Assembly (NCBI GenBank): GCA_937959315.1 | Contig: CALGRC010000225.1 | Location: 1-16,728, forward strand | Direction: 5' to 3' | DNA length: 16,728 bases | Source of the DNA: an uncultured Clostridia bacterium | GTDB lineage: Bacteria > Bacillota > Clostridia > UMGS1810 | Shown here: positions 6,737 through 14,891 of the stretch, piece after piece | Layout: each line of letters opens with the position of its first letter | Position numbering within the stretch: the stretch's first letter is position 1 | Program-made: the position numbers and the translations under genes | The notes under the pieces: model-generated | Seen by the model: only the letters and a program-made list of their open reading frames with translations | What the model was told of the DNA's origin: nothing | The model's database searches: none

Positions 6737-7643
6737 CACCAAGGTGACGGTTGCAGGGGTAGGGTTTCAAAATCCTGTGATAACCGGGTCGGGTACGTTT
6801 GGATTTGGCAAGGAATATGGTGAATATGTAGATTTAAACGAGCTTGGCGGCATCACGCTCAAAGGGCTTACCTTGAAGATGCGGAAAGGTAATAAGCCGC
6901 CGCGCATTGCAGAAACGCCCGCGGGCATTTTAAACAGCGTTGGGCTGCAAAATCCGGGGGTAAATTACTTTGTCACCCGTGAGCTGCCCGAGCTCAAAAA
7001 ATACCATACCCGCCTGATTGCCAATATCGCGGGCAACACCATAGAGGAATACTGTGAAATGGCGGAAATTTTATCCGCCAGTGACATTGACATGGTTGAA
7101 ATGAACATTTCCTGTCCCAATGTCAAGGAAGGCGGCGTGGCGTTCGGCGTCTGCCCGGCTACGGTGGAGGAAATTACCAAAGCGGTCCGGGCACGGTGCA
7201 GCAAGCCTCTGGTGGTAAAGCTTTCGCCCAATGTGGCCGATATCGCGGAAATTGCCCGTGCTGCTGAAGCGGGCGGCGCAGATGTGCTGTCGCTCATTAA
7301 CACGCTGCTGGGTATGAAAATTGATGTGCGTACCCGCCGGCCGGTGCTGGCAAACAATGTCGGGGGGCTGTCCGGCCCGGCGGTGAAGCCGGTGGCTGTA
7401 CGCATGGTCTGGCAGGTATACAATGCTGTTAAATTGCCGCTGATCGGCATGGGCGGCATTGCTTCCGGCGAGGATGCCGTGGAGTTTTTGCTGGCCGGTG
7501 CGTCGCTGGTATCAGTGGGGACATACAATTTTGTCAATCCAACGGCCAGTTTAGATGTTAAACGCGGGATTGAGGATTATATGGAGCGGTACGGCGTGAA
7601 AAAGGTTGCCGATTTGATTGGCGCGGTACAGCCGAACGACTGA
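6729..7643 (+). CDS. pyrD: Dihydroorotate dehydrogenase B, catalytic subunit PyrD
   Basis: Oxidises dihydroorotate to orotate using FMN, the fourth step of UMP synthesis, in complex with PyrK. 304 residues in a TIM-barrel fold. Visible motifs are GSGTFGFGKEY near the N-terminus, the orotate-binding NSVGLQNPG, the active-site loop NISCPNVKEGG with the class 1 catalytic cysteine at 129, and the FMN phosphate site GMGGIASGEDAVEFLLAGA. The cysteine (not serine) base and the adjacent pyrK define type 1B. ATG 6729 is chosen over the in-frame TTG 6726 because AGGTGA lies at better spacing and conserved sequence begins immediately. Confidence 0.96.
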   Translation: MIDTKVTVAGVGFQNPVITGSGTFGFGKEYGEYVDLNELGGITLKGLTLKMRKGNKPPRIAETPAGILNSVGLQNPGVNYFVTRELPELKKYHTRLIANIAGNTIEEYCEMAEILSASDIDMVEMNISCPNVKEGGVAFGVCPATVEEITKAVRARCSKPLVVKLSPNVADIAEIARAAEAGGADVLSLINTLLGMKIDVRTRRPVLANNVGGLSGPAVKPVAVRMVWQVYNAVKLPLIGMGGIASGEDAVEFLLAGASLVSVGTYNFVNPTASLDVKRGIEDYMERYGVKKVADLIGAVQPND

Positions 7644-7660
7644 AAAATAAGGGGGAATTT

Positions 7661-8251
7661 ATGATGTTGACACAGGATCGGATTATTGAAATACTCAAAG
7701 AGGCGCAGGTATTGCAGGAGGGGCACTTTTTGCTGACCAGCGGACGGCACAGCGGGAAATATATGCAGTGTGCAAAACTGTTTCAGTATACCAAATACAG
7801 CGAAGAGCTGTGCAGGGAGCTGGCGGAAAAATTCAAAAACGACGGTATCGACGTGGTGATTGGCCCGGCGATCGGTGCAATCCAGATGTCCTATGAGGTC
7901 AGCCGGCATTTAGGGGTGAAAAACATATTTGCCGAGCGGGAAAATGGGAAAATGACCTTACGCCGCGGTTTTACCATTGAGCCGGGGCAGAGGGTGCTGG
8001 TGGTGGAAGATGTTGTGACCACCGGCGGTTCGGTGCGCGAGGTCATAGACATTGTTCGGGCGCGCGGCGGCGTTGTGGCAGGCGTTGGCGTGGTGGTAGA
8101 CAGCTCTGCTGGAAAAGTGGACTGTGGACCGCGTTTGGAATCGGTTGTATCTATGGAAATTGAGTCCTATGAGCCGGAAGAATGCCCGCTTTGCAAAGAG
8201 GGCAAACCCATAGTCAAACCGGGCAGCCGCAATATCAAGCCAGGAGTGTGA
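7661..8251 (+). CDS. pyrE: Orotate phosphoribosyltransferase PyrE
   Basis: Joins orotate to PRPP to give OMP, the fifth step of UMP synthesis. 196 residues. The PRPP-binding loop VLVVEDVVTTGGS lies at 112-124, and GHFLLTSGRHSGKYMQ near the N-terminus and GPAIGAIQMSYEV are family-typical. The C-terminal extension has a CPLCKEGKPIVKPGSR element, a form known in clostridial and some thermophile PyrE proteins, where the two cysteines might bind metal. Two consecutive ATGs begin the gene (7661 and 7664), behind AGGGGGA. Third in the pyr operon, 17 nt after pyrD. pyrB, pyrC, carAB and pyrF are not in the window. Confidence 0.95.
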   Translation: MMLTQDRIIEILKEAQVLQEGHFLLTSGRHSGKYMQCAKLFQYTKYSEELCRELAEKFKNDGIDVVIGPAIGAIQMSYEVSRHLGVKNIFAERENGKMTLRRGFTIEPGQRVLVVEDVVTTGGSVREVIDIVRARGGVVAGVGVVVDSSAGKVDCGPRLESVVSMEIESYEPEECPLCKEGKPIVKPGSRNIKPGV

Positions 8252-8256
8252 GATAT

Positions 8257-9117
8257 ATGACCAGATTTGGCCCTTCGGGCAATGAAGAAGCCTTTTATGC
8301 GGCCGGGAACAAATCGTCGGTGCAGATGCCAGCATATGTGCGCGGCATGGGACTGGATGCCTATGAATATCAATGCTCCAAGGGTGTAAAAATTACCCAG
8401 CCGACCGCAGAAAAACTGGGTGCTGCGGCAAAGGAATTTGGCATTGCGTTGAGCATCCATGCGCCGTATTATATCAACTTGGCAACCGATGACGAGGAAA
8501 AGCGGCAAAAGAGTATTCAATATATCACTGACACCATGCAAGCGGCTGTTTGGATGGGCGCGACGCGTATTGTCGTTCACTCGGGCGCTTGCGCAAAAAT
8601 GGCGCGGGAAACTGCCATGGAATATGCAAAAAAGACGCTTTCTATGGCGCTGCAAGCCGCAGATGAGTTGGGGCTGGGCCATATTCACATCTGCCCGGAA
8701 ACGATGGGGAAGATCAACCAATTGGGCGATTTAAATGAGGTAATGGAGCTGTGCAGGCTGGACGATCGGCTGCTACCCACCATTGATTTTGGCCATTTGA
8801 ATGCACGGACGTTTGGCGGTATCAAAACCATTGACGATTATGCGGCAATTTTGGATACCATTGAGCATGCGCTGGGGCATGCCCGTTTGGATAGCTTCCA
8901 TGCGCATTTTTCACGCATTGAGTTTACACAGCCGGGCGGTGAGAAAAAGCATCATACCTTTGACGATGTAGAATATGGGCCCGATTATCAGCCGCTGATG
9001 GAGCTTCTTGCAAAAAAAGGCATTTCGCCCACGATTATTTGTGAGTCGGCAGGCACCATGGCGCAGGATGCGCTGCGCATGAAGACGGCATACCTAAATG
9101 CACGGGAGGCGATGTAA
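8257..9117 (+). CDS. Endonuclease IV-like TIM-barrel protein (AP endonuclease family 2)
   Basis: A 286-residue Nfo/xylose-isomerase-like TIM barrel. Candidate metal ligands line up with the trinuclear zinc site of endonuclease IV: H68 (SIHAPYYINL), H108 (VVHSGA), E148 (CPETMGK), D177 and H180 (TIDFGHLNA), H215/H217 (SFHAHFS), H232/H233 (KKHHTF) and E263 (ICESAG). The first residues MTRFGPSGN and AYEYQCSKGV are typical of a Firmicutes subgroup annotated as endonuclease-IV-like whose substrate is not proven. The usual Asp-x-His pair of the seventh strand is less clear, so AP-endonuclease activity is inferred. ATG 8257 lies 5 nt after the pyrE stop, with GGAG upstream (inside the end of pyrE), so it is part of the pyr operon. 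Confidence 0.85.
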   Translation: MTRFGPSGNEEAFYAAGNKSSVQMPAYVRGMGLDAYEYQCSKGVKITQPTAEKLGAAAKEFGIALSIHAPYYINLATDDEEKRQKSIQYITDTMQAAVWMGATRIVVHSGACAKMARETAMEYAKKTLSMALQAADELGLGHIHICPETMGKINQLGDLNEVMELCRLDDRLLPTIDFGHLNARTFGGIKTIDDYAAILDTIEHALGHARLDSFHAHFSRIEFTQPGGEKKHHTFDDVEYGPDYQPLMELLAKKGISPTIICESAGTMAQDALRMKTAYLNAREAM

Positions 9118-10158
9118 ATGGAACGGCTTAGACGGTTCCGCATGGCGCTCGCAGAGAAAAAAATGGATTCTGCCCTGGTGACGGGACGGGAAAATATACG
9201 GTATCTCAGTGGGTTTACCGGGACGGCAGGATATTTGCTTATCACTGAGCGGGCGCAGTATTTGGTGACTGATTTCCGGTATTTAGAGCAGGCGGCTCAG
9301 CAGGCGCAGGGGTTTACCGTCAAAAATGCGCCGGAATTTGATTTAAAAGCTGTTGCGAAGGGCTGCCACAACACCGGCTTTGAAGATTTATCTTTATCGT
9401 ATGCCTTATATGCGCGCTACCGGGAGCATTTTAAAAAAATGAGCCCCATGGGCCGGATGCTTACACATCTGCGGAGTATCAAGGATGAAAACGAAATTCA
9501 TTGCATTCGGCGCGCGGCAGAAATTGCTGACCGGGCATTTTCGCATATTATCACGTATATGAAGGCGGGAATGAGTGAGCTGGAAGTGGCGCTGGAGCTG
9601 GAATTTTATATGCGCAAATCCGGCGCGTCAGGATTGTCGTTTGACACAATAGTAGCATCGGGCGCAAGGGGATCGCTGCCGCATGGTGCGCCAACAGATA
9701 AGCGGCTAGAGCCAGGCGAACTGGTAGTGATGGATTTTGGCTGTGTGGTAGACGGCTATTGCAGCGATATGACCCGCACGGTTGGTATCGGCGATGTGCC
9801 GGTAGACCAGCGGTTGGTATATGATACGGTACTGCGTACACAGATGCGGGTATTGGAGTGTATCCGCGCCGGGGAAAATTGTGCACGTCTGCATAGGGTT
9901 GCCGCTGATATGCTGGATGAAGCGTACCCCGGCAGTTTTGGGCATGCGTTGGGGCATGGTGTTGGTTTGGAAATTCACGAGGAGCCGACGCTGTCGCCCA
10001 AAAGTGATGTTCCGCTGCCCATCGACAGCGTTGTTACCGTGGAACCAGGCGCCTATTTACCCGGTGTCTGCGGCGTACGCATTGAGGATTTACTGGTTGT
10101 CCGTGCAGACGGCGTAGAAAATTTGACACATTCGCCAAAAGAGTTATTAATTATATAA
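9118..10158 (+). CDS. Xaa-Pro dipeptidase/aminopeptidase (M24B family)
   Basis: A cytoplasmic dimetal peptidase that cleaves before proline (PepQ/YpdF/YqhT type). 346 residues: an N-terminal creatinase-like domain (about 1-120, RENIRYLSGFTGTAGYLLI) and a pita-bread catalytic domain. All five ligands are present: D206 and D217 (MDFGCVVDGYCSDMTRT), H280 (LGHGVGLEIHEEP), E309 (TVEPGAYLPG) and E323 (GVRIEDL). The ATG directly abuts the stop of the TIM-barrel gene, with GGAGG inside the end of that gene, so translation is coupled. The order M24B peptidase then efp is conserved in Firmicutes and fits here. The precise peptide specificity cannot be read from the sequence. Confidence 0.92.
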   Translation: MERLRRFRMALAEKKMDSALVTGRENIRYLSGFTGTAGYLLITERAQYLVTDFRYLEQAAQQAQGFTVKNAPEFDLKAVAKGCHNTGFEDLSLSYALYARYREHFKKMSPMGRMLTHLRSIKDENEIHCIRRAAEIADRAFSHIITYMKAGMSELEVALELEFYMRKSGASGLSFDTIVASGARGSLPHGAPTDKRLEPGELVVMDFGCVVDGYCSDMTRTVGIGDVPVDQRLVYDTVLRTQMRVLECIRAGENCARLHRVAADMLDEAYPGSFGHALGHGVGLEIHEEPTLSPKSDVPLPIDSVVTVEPGAYLPGVCGVRIEDLLVVRADGVENLTHSPKELLII

Positions 10159-10165
10159 AAAAAGC

Positions 10166-10194
10166 TTGCATTCTTTGCCGTTTTCTATTAGAAT
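10166..10194 (+). promoter_or_regulatory. Promoter of efp
   Basis: TTGCAT (10166-10171), a 17-bp spacer and TAGAAT (10189-10194) lie in the 69-nt gap after the peptidase gene. No terminator is visible before it, so efp may also receive read-through from the pyr operon. Confidence 0.65.
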
Positions 10195-10227
10195 AGGAAG
10201 AAGAGACCAATTGGAGGTAGAATACAA

Positions 10228-10785
10228 ATGATTTCTGCAGGAGATTTTCGCAATGGCGTCACCTTTGAGTCTGAGGGTAACGTCTATCAAATTGTAGAGT
10301 TTCAGCATGTAAAACCAGGGAAGGGCGCGGCTTTTGTGCGTACCAAGCTCAAAAATGTCATTTCCGGTGCTGTGGTGGAAAAAACATTCCGCCCGACCGA
10401 AAAATTTGAAAAGGCGCATATTGACCGCAAGGACTATGAGTACCTGTATCAGGACGGCGACTTGTATTATTTTATGGATCAGGAAACTTATGAACAGATG
10501 CCGTTATCGGGTGAACAGTTGGGCGACGCGCTCAAATTTATCAAGGAAAATGACGTGGTGAAGGTGCTTTCCTACAAGGGGAGTGTATTTGGTGTAGAGC
10601 CGCCGCTGTTTGTGGAGCTGACGGTTACGGAAACAGAACCGGGCTTTAAGGGCGATACCACTACCGGCGCAGTCAAGCCGGCAACATTGGAAACCGGCGC
10701 AACCATCAATGTGCCGCTGTTTGTAGATCAAGGGGATAAAATCCGTGTGGATACCAGAACCGGTGAATATATGGAACGGGTCTAA
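10228..10785 (+). CDS. efp: Elongation factor P
   Basis: Binds the ribosome between the P and E sites and relieves stalling at polyproline runs. 185 residues with the three-beta-barrel family layout. Domain I has the exposed loop KPGKGAAF, with Lys32 at the tip where other bacteria add a modification. The C-terminal signature GATINVPLFVDQGDKIRVDTRTGEY is present (written here as its parts GATINVPLF, VDQGDKI and RTGEY). ATG 10228 follows TTGGAGGTAG at normal distance. No EpmA/EpmB or rhamnosyltransferase gene is nearby. The KPGK loop is like Bacillus EF-P, in which Lys32 carries 5-aminopentanol, but the modification here is unknown. Confidence 0.97.
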   Translation: MISAGDFRNGVTFESEGNVYQIVEFQHVKPGKGAAFVRTKLKNVISGAVVEKTFRPTEKFEKAHIDRKDYEYLYQDGDLYYFMDQETYEQMPLSGEQLGDALKFIKENDVVKVLSYKGSVFGVEPPLFVELTVTETEPGFKGDTTTGAVKPATLETGATINVPLFVDQGDKIRVDTRTGEYMERV

Positions 10786-10811
10786 GGATAAGACCGGAAA
10801 GGGATAACGAG

Positions 10812-11234
10812 ATGGAAAATATTTCTAATCAAATTTCTTATGTCAAAGGGCTGATGGATGGCCTGGATTTTGACGAATCCACCAAAGAAGGAAAAATTTT
10901 CAAGGCTATGCTGGCTGTGTTTGATGAAATCAATGATGCCTTTGACGACGTATATGATTTCCAGGATGAAATGGCTGAGCAAATTGATATGATTGATGAG
11001 GATCTGTCCAAGGTGGAAGAAGAACTCATTGACGATGGGTACGATGACGGCGATGGGTTGGACTACTACGAAATAGAATGCCCTAATTGCGGGGAAACGG
11101 TTTGCTTGGATGAAGATTTTTTGGAAGGCGACGGCGAAATTATCTGTCCAAATTGTAAGGAACCGATTGAAATTGATTTTGACTGTGAATGTGGGGAAGA
11201 TGGCTGCGATTGCTGTGGCCATGACGGCGAGTAA
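10812..11234 (+). CDS. CD1247-type acidic zinc-ribbon protein
   Basis: A 140-residue, very acidic protein of the clostridial family named after C. difficile CD1247, often found next to efp; its function is unknown. The N-terminal half is helical (NISNQISYVKGLMDGLDFD, then a D/E-rich segment likely to form a coiled coil, ~25-75). A zinc ribbon follows, with C90-PN-C93 and C112-PN-C115. A second cysteine group near the C-terminus (C125, C127, C132, C134, C135, with H137) could bind another metal ion. ATG 10812 follows AAAGGGATAA, 26 nt after efp, so it is co-transcribed with it. Co-occurrence suggests a link with translation or transcription, but no partner can be named. Confidence 0.85.
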   Translation: MENISNQISYVKGLMDGLDFDESTKEGKIFKAMLAVFDEINDAFDDVYDFQDEMAEQIDMIDEDLSKVEEELIDDGYDDGDGLDYYEIECPNCGETVCLDEDFLEGDGEIICPNCKEPIEIDFDCECGEDGCDCCGHDGE

Positions 11235-11250
11235 GGTCAATGGATGGTTA

Positions 11251-11281
11251 AAAAAGCAACCGTTTTAACGGTTGCTTTTTT
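11251..11281. terminator. Bidirectional terminator between convergent genes
   Basis: GCAACCGTT (11256-11264) pairs with AACGGTTGC (11267-11275), flanked by five A's on the left and a T-run on the right, so it has a U-tract on both strands. It serves the efp/zinc-ribbon transcript on the plus strand and the corrinoid-activator gene on the minus strand. Confidence 0.9.
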
Positions 11282-11320
11282 GTATCATAAAATAAAAACC
11301 ATGTGACTGGCGTGAGGTTG

Positions 11321-12826
11321 CTACTCTTGCAAAAATAGCATACCTTCCATATAACGGTTAGAAAAATTGGGGTTGGCGTTTAAATCGATCGTCTGCGCTT
11401 GATCTGCGATGTCGCGGCAGATTTGTGCAAATGCAGTGTTGAGCAGCAGCATACATGCGCCCATGCCGGCGGCATTGCCCAATATTACAGTTTCTTGTGC
11501 TGTGTTTTTGGGCAGCAGGCCAATCTGCATAGCATGCTGCTGATCCAAATAACTGCCAAACCCGCCGGCAATGTACAGTCTGTCTATCTGTTTTGTGCCG
11601 GCTGTATCCAGCAATGTTTGTATTCCGGCACAAATGGCCGATTTTGCAAGCTGCACCTGCCGGATATCAGTTTGTGTAATACAGATGCCGGAATCGCCCA
11701 AATAAAAACAAGGTTGATTTTCATATTCGCTTACTAAGTGGGTAAATAAATGCCCGTCATCATGGAGCAGGCCGGTTTCGTCCATTACCTGATATCGCAG
11801 CATGAGCGCAATGGCGTCAATTAAACCGGAACCGCAAATACCTTTGGGCTTTTGGTTGTCAATGGTCTGGTACAGCAGCCGGCTGCCTTGGGCATAGACT
11901 TTGCAAATGGCGCCAGGCGATCCCGGCATCCCCATGGTGATGCGCGCCCCTTCAAAAGCCGGGCCTGCTGCCGTGGAGCAACAGCGTAATATCCCATTGT
12001 GCCACAGCGCCATTTCCCCATTGGTACCAATATCCACCAGTAGTGCAGAACCTTGCTGTTTTAGCATGTCGCTGGCCAAAATGGCGCAGGTAATATCTGC
12101 CCCTACATAGGAGGATATGCAGCGAGGGAGCAGGGTTGGAATGCCATCCCAGTCTATCTGGCGCCCAAACAGGCTTTTAGGCGTAAAGGGGGCGGCCGCC
12201 ATAGAAGCGGGGTTTAACCCTGCGAATAAGTGCAGCATGGTGGTATTGCCGGTCAGCACCGCATAAACTGGCCGTTGGACGCCGCAAACTTTTTGCACCA
12301 GCCCAGCCAATTGCCCGCGGATGGCATCTTGTAATGGCTGTACGCCGTGTGTAGAAACCGCTTCTATCCGGGAAATGACGTCTGCGCCGAAAGCGCTCTG
12401 GGCGTTTGCCTCGCTAGACGAGGAGATGCACTGTAATGTTTCTAAATCATAGGCATAGGCGGCAACGGTTGTGGTGCCAATATCGGCTGCAAAACCAATG
12501 CCGTTCCTTGCCGGCGGGTGCGGAAGGAAATCCGGCATTTGCCCGTCAAGCAAGCCTTGTAAATTGTGATTGCTGCTGGTATAATATATGGTACATGGGC
12601 CGGTTGCCATAGCCATGCAAGCCATGCGTATGCCTGCTTGCACTTCTTGTTCGGTTAGACAGGCCCGTTCGGCTTCCGACATGGGTGAAAGATTGCCGGC
12701 TGCGGTTACTTTGCATTTTTTACAGGTCCCTTTTCCGCCGCACGGCATGGCAAATGCTGCATGCTGTATCAGCAGCAGGTCGGACAGTTTGGTTGGCGCT
12801 GGGACGGATGTAATTTCGAGCTTCAT
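11321..12826 (-). CDS. Reductive activator of corrinoid proteins (2Fe-2S plus ASKHA ATPase, RamA/RACE-like)
   Basis: Uses ATP and an Fe-S centre to reduce inactive Co(II) corrinoid back to Co(I) in methyl-transfer systems. 501 residues. The N-terminal ferredoxin-like domain has C29-X5-C35-X2-C38 and C70 (MPCGGKGTCKKCKV; RMACMA). The C-terminal DUF4445/ASKHA region has phosphate loops ADIGTTTVAAY (114 on) and LVDIGTNGEMA (263 on), the adenosine motif IAGGFGSYLD (419 on), and GICGSGLID. This is the short ferredoxin class of activator, not the RamA type with C-terminal 4Fe-4S clusters. It is transcribed divergently from the DUF1638/corrinoid genes. AGAGGTGA precedes the ATG. The partner corrinoid protein is presumably the one at 14971. 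The family is certain; the partner is inferred. Confidence 0.92.
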   Translation of the reverse strand: MKLEITSVPAPTKLSDLLLIQHAAFAMPCGGKGTCKKCKVTAAGNLSPMSEAERACLTEQEVQAGIRMACMAMATGPCTIYYTSSNHNLQGLLDGQMPDFLPHPPARNGIGFAADIGTTTVAAYAYDLETLQCISSSSEANAQSAFGADVISRIEAVSTHGVQPLQDAIRGQLAGLVQKVCGVQRPVYAVLTGNTTMLHLFAGLNPASMAAAPFTPKSLFGRQIDWDGIPTLLPRCISSYVGADITCAILASDMLKQQGSALLVDIGTNGEMALWHNGILRCCSTAAGPAFEGARITMGMPGSPGAICKVYAQGSRLLYQTIDNQKPKGICGSGLIDAIALMLRYQVMDETGLLHDDGHLFTHLVSEYENQPCFYLGDSGICITQTDIRQVQLAKSAICAGIQTLLDTAGTKQIDRLYIAGGFGSYLDQQHAMQIGLLPKNTAQETVILGNAAGMGACMLLLNTAFAQICRDIADQAQTIDLNANPNFSNRYMEGMLFLQE

Positions 12827-12849
12827 ATTTCAATCACCTCTTGTTTTTC

Positions 12850-12878
12850 ATCATATCAAATGCCATAGTAAATGGCAA
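12850..12878 (-). promoter_or_regulatory. Promoter of the corrinoid-activator gene
   Basis: On the minus strand TTGCCA (12873-12878), a 17-bp spacer and TATGAT (12850-12855) make a good sigma-A promoter about 25 bases upstream of the ATG. Confidence 0.65.
12861..12877. promoter_or_regulatory. Inverted-repeat operator in the divergent corrinoid promoter region
   Basis: TGCCAT (12861-12866), AGTAA, ATGGCA (12872-12877) is a perfect 6-bp inverted repeat. It covers most of the spacer and the inner part of the -35 of the activator promoter, a repressor-like position. The ATGGC/GCCAT half-site partly recurs at the corrinoid-protein promoter. The binding protein is unknown; the PocR-AraC regulator next door is the first candidate. 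Confidence 0.45.
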
Positions 12879-12928
12879 GGGCTTTTGTTTGGAATTTTTG
12901 GGCAGAACGATTTTTCGGAGGTTTTTTT

Positions 12929-13666
12929 ATGCGGTATGCGGTCATTGCTTGCCAGGTTCTGCAGCGGGAACTAAATTTCCTGTCGGCAAAATCAGAACAT
13001 ATTGTCACGGTGCGTTATTTAAAGCAAGGGCTGCATAATACACCGGACGCATTGCGGCAAACGTTGCGGGAGGAACTTGCCAGGATAGAGGAAGAACCTC
13101 GCAATGCATGGGATTGCCCTGGCCCAGATGCCATTTTATTGGGGTATGGTTTGTGCTCTAATGGCGTGGTAGGGCTCAAAGCTGGCCGGGTGCCGCTGGT
13201 GGTGCCGCGCACCGACGACTGTATTGGGATTTTTTTGGGATCACAGCGGCGGTATTTAGACTTGTTTAAGACGCATCAAGGGATTTATTGGTATAATCCT
13301 GGCTGGATTGAAACTGCTATGACACCGTCAGCGGAGCATTACCGCAAGCTTTTGGAACATTATACCGAACTGTATGGCGAAGACAATGCCCAGTATTTAA
13401 TGGAGGAAACCAACGGCTGGCATACCAAATATACCGGCTGTACATACATAACGTCGCAGATAGTAGATAATACGCCGTATGAGGCTTATACCAGGCAGGC
13501 GGCGGAGGATATGGGCTGGAACTATGAACGGGTGGAAGGAAGTTTACGTATGCTGGAAGCTTTGCTGTCGGGACAGTGGGATGAGGCTGATTTTCTCATT
13601 TGCCCGCCGGGATATACCATCCAGGGGAGTTATGACGAAAGAAAAATCCAAGCGGTTTTGGAGTAG
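12929..13666 (+). CDS. DUF1638 domain protein, corrinoid-locus associated
   Basis: A 245-residue cytoplasmic protein of the uncharacterised DUF1638 family, which tends to occur beside methylamine/methanol-type corrinoid genes. Family features seen are C8 (MRYAVIACQVLQRELN), the glycine-rich GYGLCSNGVVGL with C76, VPRTDDCIGIFLGS with C98, and YNPGWIE. Conserved cysteines and glycine turns suggest metal or cofactor binding, but no catalytic assignment exists to my knowledge. ATG 12929 is chosen over earlier in-frame codons because CGGAGG lies seven T's upstream and homology starts at the methionine. It ends in TAG 13 nt before the regulator gene, whose GGAGG site lies in the gap, so these genes form one operon. 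Confidence 0.82.
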   Translation: MRYAVIACQVLQRELNFLSAKSEHIVTVRYLKQGLHNTPDALRQTLREELARIEEEPRNAWDCPGPDAILLGYGLCSNGVVGLKAGRVPLVVPRTDDCIGIFLGSQRRYLDLFKTHQGIYWYNPGWIETAMTPSAEHYRKLLEHYTELYGEDNAQYLMEETNGWHTKYTGCTYITSQIVDNTPYEAYTRQAAEDMGWNYERVEGSLRMLEALLSGQWDEADFLICPPGYTIQGSYDERKIQAVLE

Positions 13667-13679
13667 CGGAGGGCGCAGG

Positions 13680-14837
13680 ATGGAAGGTTTGAGGAAACTG
13701 GCGGCTATTTTAAAAAATGCCTGTGAAATGGAAACCTTTATATTGCATTTATATGAACGGGGGTTTGAAGGATATCCGTTTTGCGTACGCTGCCCAAGGC
13801 AATGCGATTATTATAATGCACACCGGTACGGCGTATATGAATCGGCCCGCTGGGGAGGCAGCTATATTTATTATTGCCGGCTGGGGCTGACATTTTTTGC
13901 TTCCCCGGTGTATGACAACGACCGGAACATTACAGATGGTATTTTAGCCGGACCAATCATTATGGGTGGGTTGGAAAATTATGATGATGAGGCGGTATTG
14001 TCTTTGCGCGGCCTATTGCCCGAGATGAGTACCCGGCGGGTCAATGGGATTGCAGCACTTATGCAGCTTCTGTCGGTTAGGGATGGCGGGGCAAAAGATA
14101 TCGACCGTGTGCAGGAGCAGGGAGTGCTGCTGAATGAGTTATATGAAATGAGCCGTACGCTGTCGTCGGAAGAACGGTATCCTATTGAAACAGAAAAGGC
14201 CCTGCAGGCTGCAATTGTAGATGGGGACAAGCAGCAGGCAAAAGAGATTTTAAATACCTTGTTGGGCCATATTTACTTTTCATCCCATGGTGCATTTCGG
14301 TTGGTGCGCACACGGGTGCTGGAGCTGATTGTACTGTTGTCCCGTGCTTCTATTGACGGCGGAGCGGATGTTTCCCGCGTTTTTTGGCTTAACAATGGGT
14401 ATTTGGAGCAGATAAGCAATTTTCATACGTTAGAGGAACTTAGCCCGTGGCTCAATGATGTGATGAACCGGTTTATCAGTTATGTGTTTGATTTTGCCGA
14501 TATCAAGCATGCAGACGTGCTGCATCGTGTTATCCGGTATATCCGGGAAAATTACAGAAAAAAACTAACGCTGGATGAAATTGCAGATAGTGTGTACTGG
14601 AGTAAATCGTACTTAAGCAAAGTATTTAAGGATGAAATGGGACAGACCATTACGGCGTATATCAGCAGTGTGCGGATTGAGAAGAGCAAGGCCCTGCTGC
14701 GGAATACCCAGTTGCCGTTAGTGGAGGTGGCCAGCGCTGTCGGATTTGATGACCAGAGCTATTTTACCAAAACGTTTCGCAAGCTTACCGGGGTGTCGCC
14801 GGGCAAATACCGGGAGAGCCGCATTAGGAAGCCATAG
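13680..14837 (+). CDS. PocR-domain sensor / AraC-family transcriptional regulator
   Basis: A 385-residue one-component regulator. Residues ~5-150 form a PocR-type ligand domain with cysteine and aromatic features: CVRCPRQC (C35, C38, C42), YYCRLGL (C66) and ILAGPIIMGG. PocR domains sense small organic molecules such as propanediol, or in corrinoid loci the methyl donor. Residues ~277-380 are the AraC double helix-turn-helix: LTLDEIADSVYWSKSYLSKV (296 on) and LVEVASAVGFDDQSYFTKTF (347 on), ending TGVSPGKYRES. The frame is open well upstream inside the DUF1638 gene, but ATG 13680 has GGAGG at correct spacing and starts at the domain boundary. It probably controls the activator and corrinoid promoters; this is inferred from position. 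Confidence 0.9.
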   Translation: MEGLRKLAAILKNACEMETFILHLYERGFEGYPFCVRCPRQCDYYNAHRYGVYESARWGGSYIYYCRLGLTFFASPVYDNDRNITDGILAGPIIMGGLENYDDEAVLSLRGLLPEMSTRRVNGIAALMQLLSVRDGGAKDIDRVQEQGVLLNELYEMSRTLSSEERYPIETEKALQAAIVDGDKQQAKEILNTLLGHIYFSSHGAFRLVRTRVLELIVLLSRASIDGGADVSRVFWLNNGYLEQISNFHTLEELSPWLNDVMNRFISYVFDFADIKHADVLHRVIRYIRENYRKKLTLDEIADSVYWSKSYLSKVFKDEMGQTITAYISSVRIEKSKALLRNTQLPLVEVASAVGFDDQSYFTKTFRKLTGVSPGKYRESRIRKP

Positions 14838-14891
14838 GGGATTGGCCCGGGCATTGGTATAAACGGCAGTAAAAGCAGAAATTACAAAAAA

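Noticed and set aside
13664..13666. TAG stop of DUF1638 as a pyrrolysine codon
   Set aside because: TAG in a corrinoid locus recalls Pyl-containing methyltransferases, but DUF1638 looks complete here, read-through would add only about 19 residues before TGA, and no pyl genes are seen.
13479..13679. N-terminal extension of the AraC regulator into the DUF1638 gene
   Set aside because: The extension is out-of-frame DUF1638 coding sequence without homology; ATG 13680 has GGAGG at proper distance.
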